DNA of 64,000 nt, taken from Saturnia japonica (taxonomy: Eukaryota; Arthropoda; Insecta; Lepidoptera; Saturniidae). Of this stretch, positions 12,776-24,221 are shown piece by piece. The notes under the pieces are model-generated. The model worked only from the letters and a program-made list of their open reading frames with translations, ran no database searches and had not been told where the DNA came from. Every line of letters begins with the position of its first letter. Positions within the stretch are counted from its first letter, which is position 1. The stretch covers positions 434,001-498,000 of the forward strand of contig CM065322.1 of the NCBI GenBank assembly GCA_033032175.1, written 5' to 3'. A program made the translations under genes and the position numbers.

Positions 12776-15232
12776 AAATTCACATATTTTTATTTTTTTC
12801 CTATAATTAGACTTTTAATCGTATTGTTTTAATTAATAGCACTAATATGTTCTTATTGAAAGATATTACGTTAATTAAAATATTCTAGAATTATTTTATC
12901 AGTTGATTAATATGGGCAGAATATTTACAAATTTTAAACCTTGTATCAATAATTATTGTAATAAGGTGTTATTAAGAAAATATGTAAACGTGATATTGTT
13001 TACATGTCAAAATAATAAAAGACAACACTTAGTTGTAAAGATATCAGCATCATGGGGATGGCGTGGAGGGAGGGTACAGGAGGGCGCAGCAAGGGAAAGA
13101 GTCACATAATAGAGAGAGGTTTGAACCAAAAACTTATCTAACCAGATGAAATACAAGTTTAGCTGGTTAAAACTACATAGTTACTTCGATCAAATTATTT
13201 TGTTTATTAACGAAATTACTTTCGTTCTATTATTATCTTTACTTTGATTGTTAAATAAGATTTATCTTTACGTACCGATGTGTATTCACGACAGTGACTG
13301 TTAAAAGGTTTTTTTGGTTCTAATTTATATAAATAAAGAAAACGAGCGAGCCTTAAAGTAATCGAATTACTGTAAATATAGTTTACAAATATAAATTAGT
13401 TTATATTGTTACACCCGTGGGTAATAAGTATGCCGATGATTGACGTGAAGAAGTTTTATTCGAATTCTACACTGTTGCAAAATACATGAACTCACAACAA
13501 TGTTATTTATTTCAATGTGGTTTCGCTTCCTTTTATTGCTCGATGTTATCGCTTTATTATTGAAAAGTGAACTACTTCGGCGCCGTGCCTGAGCCGCTTA
13601 AATACCTACACTAAACGATCATAGAAAAATCGTGAATCATCGCTATCCTTCTCGACGTTTAGTTGCTATGCTTACTCGATGACGTAATCGAGGCGACAAG
13701 CCCTATACATGTGTGTGTAAACTGTGATGTTTACACAAACATGTGCCGCGGTTGTTTCATGATGCGAACATTATTTCGAAGTACTGAGAGGTATGTAGTT
13801 GCTTCGAGATATTTATGGAACAGGATCTTCCCTCCTTCTAAGCGGGTTGTAACAGGTCGTAACAATATAATAGCACACTTTATTCACAACACCGCATATT
13901 AAGCGCACAGCTGATGCTTTCTCCTTTTCTATTTTCCTTTCTCTAGCAAAGAAACTTGTCTCTTGAAAAGATTGTACACATCAAAAGCTCTACAAGTAAA
14001 ATTGATCGTTTACAAAATTAATATACTACTTTTATATATTTTTTATGTTATGTAGTATTTCATGTGGTCCATCTGACATTCAATAGAAACTCTGATAATC
14101 TAACCTATGGCTATGTATAACTAACTTCAAAAGAACCACGGTTCTAAGGCCACTTATAATAGGTTGGTAATCCTAAGCGCTGAGTTAGAGCGGCTCCTGT
14201 GTCAGTGCGTGTTGCTAATTACATATTTCGGAGAGGAAAGCGGAAAGTGGAGCTTCTTAGCGGCAGAAATATGTCTCGGTTGCGCTCCTGTAGATGAACT
14301 TAGCATAGGATTTACCACTCTTCCTTTAATTCTTTTAATTCATTAAAATATAATTGAAAACGTTATTATTCAACTACTTTAAAATAGTATTTGATAGCAC
14401 AGAACCTTTCAAATATTTTATTCTTGCATTATTTTTCTACTTATCCTTTAGGACTTAAGTAGATTCAGCTCAACATGTTTTACCCTTTCACCTTATCAGC
14501 TGCTATCTCACTATACACTCTTTTTATACGTATATCATTCCCCACACATTCCGTTCATACCGTTTATTATTGACGGTTAATATGTAAAAATAAAACTTAA
14601 AAGTTTTATTATGTATTATAACATACAATATGTATTAAATACGACAAATATACATTATTTTACAAAGTATTCATGTACTGTTTGACAAAATGTTGACATG
14701 ACATAAACCGTTTATCCATTTGACGCGACGCTACGGTACGGATTGCTACGACATATGTTACGTAGCGTTACGAGTTGCTACGCCGTTCGTAGGCTGTCTA
14801 CACATCTAACACTTATATGCAACTCGAGAAAATATTGTATTAAGAGAATTTTCATTCTTTCATCCCCATTGTTACGGTTAATAATAAATAACTTTTTTCT
14901 AATTTTATTTGGTCATTAATTAATTGGGTATAAAAAATTACATTGAATGATGTTTTATTTCCTCAGACCTCTTTTTATATTTAAAATTAATTGATATAAT
15001 TATTTAAAATGTCTTATAATTGAAATATTTTTGTGCTGTCTTTAATAGCCTGTGTAGTCTATAATGTGCATATTTTGATAACCAATTTTCTAATTTCATA
15101 TTAAATGCTTTTTCTTTTGTAATTAAATTAACTGATTATTGGCGATCCAAATAAAATAAATAAATAATGAATAAATGATAATTGTCTTAGTTCAACTGAA
15201 AGAAATAAATCTTAATATTATGAAAACAACTA
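12776..15232. other. Gene-free stretch with a palindrome and a GCTACG-rich patch
   Basis: No gene supported. A 36-nt inverted repeat is at 13708-13743. A patch at about 14728-14798 is rich in variants of GCTACG/TTACG. A moderately complex stretch at 14160-14300 has no recognised motif. The remaining DNA is AT-rich. Confidence 0.5.
13708..13743. repeat. Inverted repeat with paired forkhead-like cores
   Basis: Arms 13708-13722 and 13729-13743 pair at 14 of 15 positions around a 6-nt spacer. Each arm carries GTAAAC/GTTTAC, the core of forkhead binding sites. Binding is inference only. Confidence 0.6.
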
Positions 15233-15405
15233 CCTCATTAGCCTAGTGGTTGGAAGTGCGACTGCTATGATCGAAGTTCTGAGCTCGATTTCCAGGTCGT
15301 GCAAAGTGTTATTGGGGTTTTCTATGAAATTTTCAGTAGCAGCTCAGAGTTTGGCATTGTGCCCGGTTAACCTAACACTTCGAGGATACAGGCGTGATGT
15401 TATGT
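15233..15405 (+). mobile_element. SINE family 1, internally deleted copy
   Basis: A tRNA-like head with TAGCCTAGTGG is present, but the B box is mutated (GAGCTCGATTTCC). The body jumps from the GCCCGGTTAA block to CCTAACACTTCGAGG, so the central segment present at 7242-7500 is missing. The 3' end GGCGTGATGTTATG is retained. Confidence 0.85.
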
Positions 15406-18400
15406 TACGTGTTATGTTATGAAAACAATACATATGTTTAAAAATATTACAAGTACTAACCAATATGGTTTCTCTACAAAAATGAAAAGTTTTAGCGTCG
15501 CTTTATCTGTGTATCGTTGGAATGCGTGTGGCCTTATTTGAGTTATCTTGCAGACAGGTGTATTCCGTGTTCGAGGCGCGCAATGCCGCTTCATTACAAG
15601 CGATTGTGATGTCGCGATACGCGATACGTTGCGTCGTGGTGGCGATAGCGGCGGGTATCATTCAATATATTGTTGTAGGGCGTGTCGCCTTGTAAATTGT
15701 ATCATACCGTATGAAAATTATATGTTTTTTAATGTTTTGAATAACTGAGTGAAGCTACGAAGTCGAGGAATTTATATTCATGAACTAACTATTGTAGTAA
15801 ATCAGCGATCCCACTGTGAGTTTTTATAGTTTTCGAATACGTTCAACTTTCCATTTTCTTTCATTTACCTTGTAATAGAAACCCATCTAGAAAATAAAAT
15901 CGGCTATACAGAAAAGGAAACGTTTCGCCATATTTTAAATTATCATAACTATTAAGTAAGAATAAATAAATTGTACTTCTGGATCCACAATTAAATGTAA
16001 TTCATCCTTCAATAATCTTTTTTTCTTATATAATGTACTAATAATCACTGTACATAGTTATGTACATTGTAGATTTCTCGTAATAAGAAAATCCATGCTT
16101 AGAAATGGGATGCAAATATTGCTTAAAAATAAATGTCAGTGACATAAAACGTATATAATAAAATACATACTATGTGTTGTTTTAATTTCTACAGATAATT
16201 TTACAAGCAGCAAGCGCTGGGTGCTACAACTAGTATAATAAATATTTGATGGAAAAAGATTATGTACAAGATATTCAAAGCACACGTTCGCAATCGGGTC
16301 ATATCGCGCGTAATGAAGCGAGTGTCGTGCCGTCTGCTCTCTACACCGAACACACCTGTTCTATCGATAACGCACTTCACTACGAGTTTCAGATAATATC
16401 GATAGTAACACCCCGATCACTAAAGCAAAATATGTTCTATGTACCGTATTCAGATACATAATGTTATTAAACGAGTAACAATTACAATGTATACGTATAG
16501 TAAAAGAGTCGAATCTGTACATTGAAGATATTTCAGGAAAAATAATACGAGGAGGTTAGAAACATGGACAGAACTTCAGTTCAGATTTCCTTATAATATT
16601 TTTACTCATTGGAATTGGCATTACTAATAACAAACATTCATTAAATTAATATTCCGACGACTTTAACCATTCCACATCCGCATTTTAAACTAAAATAGTT
16701 GACTGTTGCGAATATTTCTCATATTATAGGATATAAGCTGCCTAACAAATGTAACGTTAATTAAATATATTGTATATAGAGGGCACCTCCTATATGTCAG
16801 TTAAATAGATTTTTATTAGAAAGATCATTTGCCAGATAGCATATTTTATAACGAAAATATTAATTTTAAAAGTTTTGATAGTCAGTAGTAAGGAAGAAAA
16901 GCTTTAAAATTATATTTGAATCATTAATTTTGATGAAGAATTAAGAAAAGATATGGCGGTGCCACAAAAACCCTTTTAAGAAATAATTTATAATAGAGAT
17001 ACATTGACTTGCCTGTTTATACAATACAATTAAATGACTAAATACCTTTATTCTAATCGACATATTTGAGAATACACAGTTCTAAGTTGGTTCTCTTGTA
17101 TTCTGCCGGGTTATAATAAGATCTTAACAGCAAGCGCACGTAGTCGCAGCCAATTCATTCTAACGTCTACACAACAAACACGCAGCGCCGCAGAAAATCT
17201 GTGCTCTATCATCCGCAAATAAATCCTGCTCTCATTTACTCCCCTTTATAGAGGAGTTGGGGGGTGGAATACCCACCACCGGTACAAGGGTGAAATAAAG
17301 TTTGTTAAGGCCGTGTATGGTTTTAATTGTCGAGTTACTTTGAGAGTAGCTCGAGTACGCTTTACAGTTGCGGTTTGAGTCGTTTACGAGTTGTTTCAAG
17401 TTGTTTTGAGACAATGGGTTCCATTGTTTAGCGAATTAATATATTTATAGTGTTGTTCTGAGAGTGGGGTAAGCAGGAGATTCATTGTTTTAGAATAATA
17501 AATAAATAGTTATTATAAATTATTGTTTTGAAAGAAGTGATGTTTAAAAATTCGTTAGAATTAAAACTTTGATTCCTGTTTCTTTAGAAATTGGCTATCT
17601 AGTCGTATGTAATTCAAATAAAAATGATTCTTTCTCTGACCTTCAATTTATTTCTTTATGTCTCTTTTTGTGACTACTAAATATAGACAATTTCTCTTGT
17701 CTGAATTAAATACGTTCTATACACTAGCCTTTAGAATTAAGTAGGCAACATACAAAGATTCGCATAAAACGTTTAAATTTTTAAGTGTAATATTAGATAA
17801 AAAAAAAAATATATAACAACTACTTTTGCGAGTTTTACATCGATAATAACGTTAAAAAAATAATTTTATTTCTGTTCAGATTTGATATATTAATGTATGA
17901 GATAGAGTGAGTGGAAGAGTCACTCCGATCTAATTAACTGAAATTCTGGAACCACACTAATTTTGAGTGAAACTATGTATTGAGTAAGGTCGTCCGAAAG
18001 TGAGTTAATTCTTGAATGAAATTGTAAAGGCCGTTAACATCAATAAATTTGCGATTAAATTGTATGAATATTTAATCGCAATCTCATATGGAAAACGAAT
18101 AATGTTGATAAAATTGATAGTTATGTCTAGTAGTGACTCCCTCTCTATGCATCTACCAAATAATATGATTATTAACCATAACTATTTGTATAAAGTGAAA
18201 GAAAACCCGATCAAGTTTCTTGCCCGGTCTTGTCGCTGACTGAGATGGTTTCCCAACTGACGTTTTGACGTTTTTATGACCTACATTGAAAAAGTATTTT
18301 TGATTTTGATTTATTTTATTAGGCTATACGGTTAAATGATACGTTTTAAAATAAATGGGATGAGCCTTTTAAGGCTTTGGGTGTATGGTTTTTGTTTTAA

Positions 18401-18480
18401 TTTTTTTTTTAATATTTCTCAAATTTAACTGTTACTCTAGTTTCAAAAGATATAATGTTCTTTTTTATCGTTATAGGTTA
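15406..18480. other. Gene-free stretch with three CpG-richer patches
   Basis: Patches at 15545-15700, 16260-16425 and 17090-17430 have more CpG and higher complexity than their AT-rich flanks. The open frames in them have no recognisable domain. The third patch ends with a Sox-type palindrome at 17411-17427. Elsewhere nothing is visible. Confidence 0.5.
17411..17427. promoter_or_regulatory. Candidate dimeric Sox site
   Basis: ACAATGG and CCATTGT form a perfect 7-bp inverted repeat with a 3-bp spacer. ACAATGG contains the Sox core ACAAT. The call is by motif only. Confidence 0.35.
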
Positions 18481-18727
18481 AGCGTAGTGGCCACAGTTTC
18501 AGCTGATCATAAGTGACGATGTGGCCCATGGTGGTAGCACGCTAAGCCTAGTGGGGCGCTGGCTCTCAAGTGCAGCTGCTGGAACACACCTACAGGTGTT
18601 GCCCTAACACCATGCTGTGGTTTTATTACGACGTTTCCTTCACCGGACGCCCAAGCTCATTGCAAGGATTCGAACTCGAGTCGATCGACGCGAAGTCCGT
18701 ACACGGTATCAACTGAGCCATCATTCC
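18481..18727 (-). mobile_element. tRNA-derived SINE, family 2
   Basis: On the - strand the element starts with an A-box-like TGGCTCAGTTG and a B box (plus-strand GGATTCGAACTC at 18666-18677). The body contains the complement of CGACGTTTCCTTCACC, a CTCAAG block and a final GTGACGATGTGGCC block. Related copies: 19079-19415 (+), 46145-46352 (-), 53515-53780 (-), 62711-62922 (-), plus fragments at 10230-10355 and 38580-38740. Confidence 0.85.
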
Positions 18728-19078
18728 TTCAAATGTTGCATTGATATGAGATATTAAAACAAAATCAGTGCTCTCATATGACGGGGTGGGTGGGACAACC
18801 CCTTCATGTCCAGAGCGGGCCCCAGTGTGGTCCCATGCCGCGCTAACGGGCGCATCTCAATCTGTAGGGGCCTAACGAGGAGCGAACGGCGCGACTTTAC
18901 CATTACTCCGAGGCTTTTCGTGTTTGAGGGTTTGTGGGGTGGAAACGACCGCCCCGCACCGTGCGAGCTATTAAATTGAATTATTTCTGTTTTGTCATCT
19001 CCTTTATGTTTACAAAATGTTATGTATACTTCTCTCTTTCTAATTAATTTATAAATTACTTCGATTGATTAGCATTGC
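18728..19078. other. GC-rich patch between two SINE-2 copies
   Basis: The interval 18780-18965 is GC-rich (blocks GGGGTGGGTGGG, GCGGGCCCC, GACCGCCCCGC) within AT-rich DNA. No open frame with a known domain is seen. Confidence 0.45.
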
Positions 19079-19415
19079 AACGATGGCTTAGTGGTAACGT
19101 ATAATGAAATCGCTTTCAATGACGTCATTTCGAATCTCTACAATGTGCCTGAGCTTTCAGTGAAGGAAAACAACGTTATTAAACTATAGCATGGTGGTAA
19201 GTTTTTTTTCAGTACCTTTCAGATTAGCTACTACTCTCAAGATAAAAATTTGTCGCTAAGCACCTGTGGTGTACTATACGCTCCACTTATTAAATCTATA
19301 CCGTATTAAATGTATTTCGGCAGCTGTATTTGAGTGCCAGTTAGCCTACGAGTCTTAGCCTGTCACCTTCTTCGGTCGCATTCACTTACAATCAAGTGAG
19401 GTGTGAGGTGTTCTT
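19079..19415 (+). mobile_element. SINE family 2, degraded copy in opposite orientation
   Basis: It starts with GATGGCTTAGTGG (A-box-like), a decayed B box near 19130, GAGCTTTCAGTGAAGGAAAA, and the trailing block that ends near CACCTTCTTCGGTC. It is more divergent than the copy at 18481-18727. Confidence 0.7.
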
Positions 19416-19573
19416 AAGGCTATAAACCTAAAAAACAAAAAAATCATTGTAAGTTTTTTTTTTGTAATAAGTACCACTAGTTAATTTACAACTTTTACAA
19501 ACATAAAATAAAATACAATTAACAAAACATTTCAATTTTAAAATATAATTTACCCCGACTCAACGCATTGGTC
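19416..19573. other. AT-rich spacer
   Basis: Low-complexity AT-rich DNA; nothing recognised. Confidence 0.4.
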
Positions 19574-19665
19574 CCAACTTTGGAGAACCACCCATTTTTA
19601 AAAGCATGATGCATCAACGGGCGGACGCGTTACGCGCCTAAAAATGGGTGGTTCTCCAATGTTGG
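19574..19665. repeat. Stem-loop with 27-bp arms
   Basis: The arm at 19574-19600 and the arm at 19639-19665 are reverse complements at 26 of 27 positions. The core is GGAGAACCACCCATTTTTA. The 38-nt loop is GC-rich in its second half (ACGCGTTACGCG). The shape fits a small RNA hairpin, a tiny palindromic MITE or a snap-back duplication. No transcript evidence can be drawn from the sequence. Confidence 0.85.
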
Positions 19666-19859
19666 AGTCATTTGCAGGCGGATATTTAAATTCAATATTG
19701 CATAAACAATATTTACATATTATCACATTCGTCGCGAAGTAAATCTCGATATGTCGTGTTCGATGCCAAACTGAGCCGTGGACCTCGCCTCGACTCCGTG
19801 TAGCTTTAGCAGCAATATTGACATACTGGACTGCATAATGCATGACGCGTCCACAACTG

Positions 19860-19930
19860 TGCAATATGGCCACCCGTGCCCGCGCCCGCGCCTGCACCCG
19901 CACCCGCGCCCGCACCCGCGCCCGCGTCCC
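19860..19930. repeat. GC-rich hexamer-type tandem repeat
   Basis: CCCGCR units recur in a mixed array (CCCGCG, CCCGCA, CCTGCA). The antisense frame that reads Arg-Ala-Arg-Val repeats is a by-product of this array and is not a gene. Confidence 0.75.
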
Positions 19931-20759
19931 AACGACTGCGCTCACCGAGACACTTTCATATTACTTGACCGATGGACTTTTTCTTCGTTGTTAGCAATTT
20001 CTTGAATATAACGGCGCTTGATAAACCTTTTTATTCTGTTGACGCGATGAGGAATAAGAGAAAGTACCTGGGTTGTTGTGTCGAAGGACGTGGGCTCCAA
20101 TTTAAAAATGAGTATATCTTTAAATAGAAAACTTCATAATAAAACTCTGAGTGTGATTGATTTTCACCTGGTTACATTGCTATTTACTGTATTAATAAAT
20201 CTGCAGTTCTGCTTCTAAATGTAATTTTTTTCCAAATTTTCTAACAGGAAAACTTTATGAAAATTCTTACTTTTCATAATTGAATACTACCTACTATCTA
20301 TATAATGCAATTCTGTAATCAAGTAACAAATTTTTGTGAAATAATTACATGTAATGTACTTTATGTGCACAAATATATATTGGATTATAAGCTAAATAAA
20401 TATTGTAAAATTTTGAATTTATTCATGTGTTGTTTACACTCTGTAATTAATGCCTATATAAATAAATATGAAGGACACTGACCACAACTATGAAGTTAAC
20501 TTTTTTATGTTTGTCTGTTTGTATGTTCTTATTTAACTAAAAACGGAATGACCAATTCTTATGATATTTTATGTCTTCTATCTTATGCTTATGTTATTGG
20601 TCAAATGATATGCTATAAGAATTTTCAATAATACTATTGACTAAATAAATTACTTATTTTACAATTGTCAAACGACTTTTATGCAATTTTTTAGACGGTA
20701 AGCATAAGACATTCCGTAATTGGTATGTTATAATATGAATTGTCAGTAAAAGAAGTATA
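19931..20759. other. Gene-free stretch; old dispersed-repeat remnant
   Basis: The region around 20495-20640 (TTTGTCTGTTTGTATGTTC and a following ACGGAATGACC block) resembles the internal region of common lepidopteran non-autonomous repeats. No termini could be fixed. The rest is AT-rich. Confidence 0.4.
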
Positions 20760-21125
20760 TCTATATATTAATACCTGAAGCAAAAGCTTTCGGTACCTTT
20801 CTAAGCTTATTGCGTGCACGGAGGACGGACGGAGATTTGGCATTGTTAAAGTTTATATCTGCACTCCGCAGAAACCTAAAATTTATCTATAATATCTGTT
20901 ACTAAGATATTAAATAAAATAAATTAATACTGCGAATCCTAACCCGACCGGTCCCATTGAACTCAGAGCCCCCAAAATATTGACATTGTAACTCAACGAA
21001 AAGTGACGACAAGTGATGTAGATAATACTCATTGTTTAGGTTTATGAATACTGTAAATGTGAAACAGAAAATAGTATATGATCAAAAAGTCGCTGGTAGA
21101 ATTTCGAGCTTAGGGCGATCGCTAG
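20760..21125 (+). mobile_element. Non-autonomous Helitron, family A, full-length copy
   Basis: The copy begins with TC at 20760-20761 after an A and ends with CTAG at 21122-21125 before a T, matching the A|TC...CTAG|T insertion rule of Helitrons. The body matches 4899-5253 and 33270-33629 in reverse orientation. The subterminal hairpin is mutated here (GGTAGAATTTCGAGC). Confidence 0.85.
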
Positions 21126-22221
21126 TATAAATATAGTTAGGAGATGAAAATAATTACTGCGTAATAAACGCGTGTATGTATAACGCAACGTAACAAATAT
21201 ATACTATGTATATATTACAATATTTTCCTATTTTTATTATTATCTTACCTAAGTAGGGTTGGCACACTATGTTCTCCCCTCCATTCTCCTCTGTCATCTG
21301 TCATCTCAGTATTCACACATTATAAAAACATATGATTTCTCACGCAATCTCTGCGTATATAACTTTGTCTCCCGTCTGTATGTCTCTCCGTCCACTTTCA
21401 TACTTAACACTCTTCTACGATATGACTTTCATCGCTCTTCATGACATGCCCATATCACGTTAATATTATAACCCTCATCTGAAAATAAATATAATACAAT
21501 AATAACTCATACATGTAACTTTCATTGAATTAAAAATGAATCAAACAACACACACCATGAAGCACAGTGGTTATATATAGCGCTTGTGGTAAAACAAGCT
21601 TTTATCAGTTTACACAATTCACATGAACTTTTAATTGTATACGTTTTTATCAGCTTTTTAGTTATTATAGTATAATCAATGATTAAATGGGATTTTAAAT
21701 GACCGTGTAGATAGTCCATGCATTATTATTATTATTTAATTTATTACAACACCGAACACAAATAACCCTAAAATATATTCCCTAATACCCTATATTTCAC
21801 TACACAATATTGTAAATAATTCAATATATGTACATAATTATGTTGAACATTATGATTCACATAAAAGAAATATGTTTATGTTAAACATAAGTATTATATT
21901 TATATGTCTGAATATATATCGTAAATAATGTACCTTCGTAATAAATCCACTAATATTAATATCTTGATTTTCATAGGCAAATTTAGAATAGTATTGTATA
22001 AAAATATTTGGGAATTCATATAATATTATCATATCTGTACAGTAATTATTTTAGTAAGGAAATGAGATTCTAGTCATGCTGGATATTTATTTGTTTACTT
22101 AGGTCGCAACGACGGCATGCACATTAAATCCTATTACATTGTATATCTTTAGTAATTTAAAGATACAAACAGCTATATAAAATAAAAACAATCACAAGCA
22201 AATATAAATAATGTTTAAAGT
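21126..22221. other. Gene-free AT-rich stretch
   Basis: No gene or recognised element. A C/T-rich segment at 21270-21440 may be an old LINE scrap, but no motif confirms it. Confidence 0.45.
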
Positions 22222-22225
22222 AGGT
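22222..22225. repeat. Target site duplication AGGT (low-coordinate copy)
   Basis: AGGT directly flanks the retroviral LTR here and again at 29973-29976. A 4-bp duplication is what Ty3/gypsy integrases make. Confidence 0.9.
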
Positions 22226-22532
22226 AGTTAAATTTCGGGAGCACTGCCGAGGGTTTTTAAAAAGTCTAAGACAAGACTGATTCTCAAGAAGCTTTATTAA
22301 GAATGCTTTTATTTGTTACAAATGTCTCTTTTATAAACTCTTATTCTATAAACACAAAGTGGGGCTGTTTACTATGAAATAATGAGAAATATGTCGCAAT
22401 ACATTCAGTCAAAACACCAGGTGTCTATCAGTAGTTTGCAGACATAATATGGGTTAAAAACGTAACATCAGCATTTCTAACGTATGTACCAATTAACAAG
22501 ACGTAATAAGAGAGGGTACAGACTGCATAACT
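22226..22532 (-). repeat. 3' LTR of the endogenous retrovirus
   Basis: The LTR is 307 bp with 5-bp inverted ends AGTTA...TAACT. It is identical to 29666-29972. On the - strand it holds a TATAAAAG motif (22328-22335), two AATAAA poly(A) signals (22308-22313 and 22293-22298) and an arthropod initiator-like TCAGT (22276-22280). The last codons and the stop of env lie inside it (22493-22532). Confidence 0.97.
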
Positions 22533-24221
22533 CCTCCCCCCTCAAGTTCGAAATTATCAGAGGGATGATTATCACTATGATTATTTCGATAGCAATAATT
22601 TTTACAAAAACTGAGCTTATATACTAAGAATACAAGAATTAATAGAAATATAATCACATATAACAATAAAGTTCCGGCACTAACACTTTTTACATTAATA
22701 ATTCTTTCACTTGATGTTTTTAGTTCACTTTCACTGATTTTTAAAAGATTATTTAAATGTTGAAGATTTATTAATTCACTGTTATCCAAATTGATGGGTT
22801 CACGTTGCAATTGTTGCTCAGTAATTGTTATTTCGGGAAGATTAATAATCGGTAATTTTGACATCTTCAAATTACTCGTAGTAATATGGTGAGCTTTTAG
22901 CGTAATTTCACCAATTTTAACATCGCAATGGTCATCTAGGACGAGGAAGTATGTCCCTTCTATATTTTCTTTCGTTATTTCGTCGTTACAAATTTTTGAT
23001 AATATATTCTCAGCGTTACTATGAAGAATCCATCTCTCTTTTCCAATTGGTTGTATCTTAATGGACTTGATTTCAACTGGTACTGGATGACAAGAACTCG
23101 TATTCGAAGAAAATTGAATTAATGCTGTTATGCAAGTGTCTTCTGAAGTTGTTCGAGAATCATCCTCGTGACACAGGAACATTTCGTCGTGAAGTTCATT
23201 ACAAGGTAAAGTGAGCCAGACAAATTTAGACCCTTTTACTAATAGGTAAGGAAATTTAGGAATAATGATGGTGGTATGATTAGAAGGATTGGTCATAGGT
23301 ATTGGAATTGCTCTGTAGTATGTATAAATTTCATCTCTAATTATTGGTATATCTAAAATGAATGTTATTTGACTTCCTTTTGTATAAGCTTTAAGCTCTA
23401 TACATTGCTCTATTTTAACTAAATTGTCATAACTTACTGGATACACAAGTTTGTAGAATTTCTCTATCTTTTTTAACAATTCTAATAATTCATTTGAGTT
23501 TATAAGAGATTGGTGTAATATTTTTAATTTACTGAATGCCAGAGAAGTTTCAATTTCATTCAACCGAATGTAGAGTAGTTGAAAATTATGGAAAAATAAA
23601 TTATAAACATTAATAAAATTATGGGTAGTTATATCAATATTAGTTTGATTTATTAATTTTTTTATTTCTCGTAACTCTTTATCTATTCGAATGAAATTGT
23701 CCTTCGTGAAATTTGTTATCTTTATCATTGATTCAGAAATATCTGATATTAAGGTTACCTTTTTAATGAGTGTATTTTGGCGTGTCGTTAGAGAATCAAT
23801 CATATTTTCATATCTTAAAGCATCATTATGATCTAAGTTACCAGTTATAAGCTTAATAATAGATCCAAGAGGATTGAGAAGTCCACGTTTAATTCTAGTT
23901 GATGGAGATAACTGTTCTAATTTTTGAATACTAATATTCATTACATAATTCGTTTGAAGCTTTACATTAAAAAGTTGAACATTAGATGTTTCATTATCAA
24001 AATGTGTTTTTAAATATTGATTAAATTTAGTATATCTTTTTATATTGAATTCTAAATCCTCACGTATCAGACTTAAATCTAAAATCTTAATTATTGTCCA
24101 CTTATCATAACTTACACTAGCTTGACCTTGTTTCACAAGGACTATACCGGGATTTTTATCGATTCTGTGAAGTTGAAGGGCGTGAATCCTGATGATCAGA
24201 GCCAGGAGCCCGAGGAGGTAC
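22493..24221 (-). CDS. env: env, main exon: retroviral envelope fusion glycoprotein (errantivirus type)
   Basis: This encodes the envelope glycoprotein that would sit on the particle surface and fuse membranes. Frame and features: the frame is open from 24235 and has no ATG before the furin site, only a GTG at 24136. Counted from that GTG, the protein has 547 residues. RIKR at 81-84 (DNA 23885-23896) is a furin-type cleavage site, followed at once by a glycine- and hydrophobic-rich fusion-peptide-like stretch, as in baculovirus F and gypsy Env. A transmembrane helix is at about 488-507 and a short cytoplasmic tail follows. Upstream of the GTG, 24179-24220 encodes a strongly hydrophobic signal-peptide-like run that overlaps the end of pol in another frame. 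I infer that the start codon comes from a spliced leader exon (29476-29492); the acceptor AG is at 24223-24222. The intact frame ends inside the LTR. Confidence 0.9.
22533..22543 (-). other. Polypurine tract (plus-strand primer site)
   Basis: On the - strand the 11 bases before the 3' LTR read GAGGGGGGAGG. This is the purine run that primes plus-strand DNA synthesis in LTR elements. It is also read as codons of env. Confidence 0.93.

Noticed and set aside
15548..15748. 66-codon frame after a splice-acceptor-like TTATCTTGCAG
   Set aside because: The acceptor is plausible, but the peptide matches nothing I know and there is no good donor at the end.
19598..19945. 115-residue Arg/Ala/Val-rich open frame on the - strand
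   Set aside because: It is a translation of the CCCGCR tandem repeat; the other strand and frame are open for the same reason.
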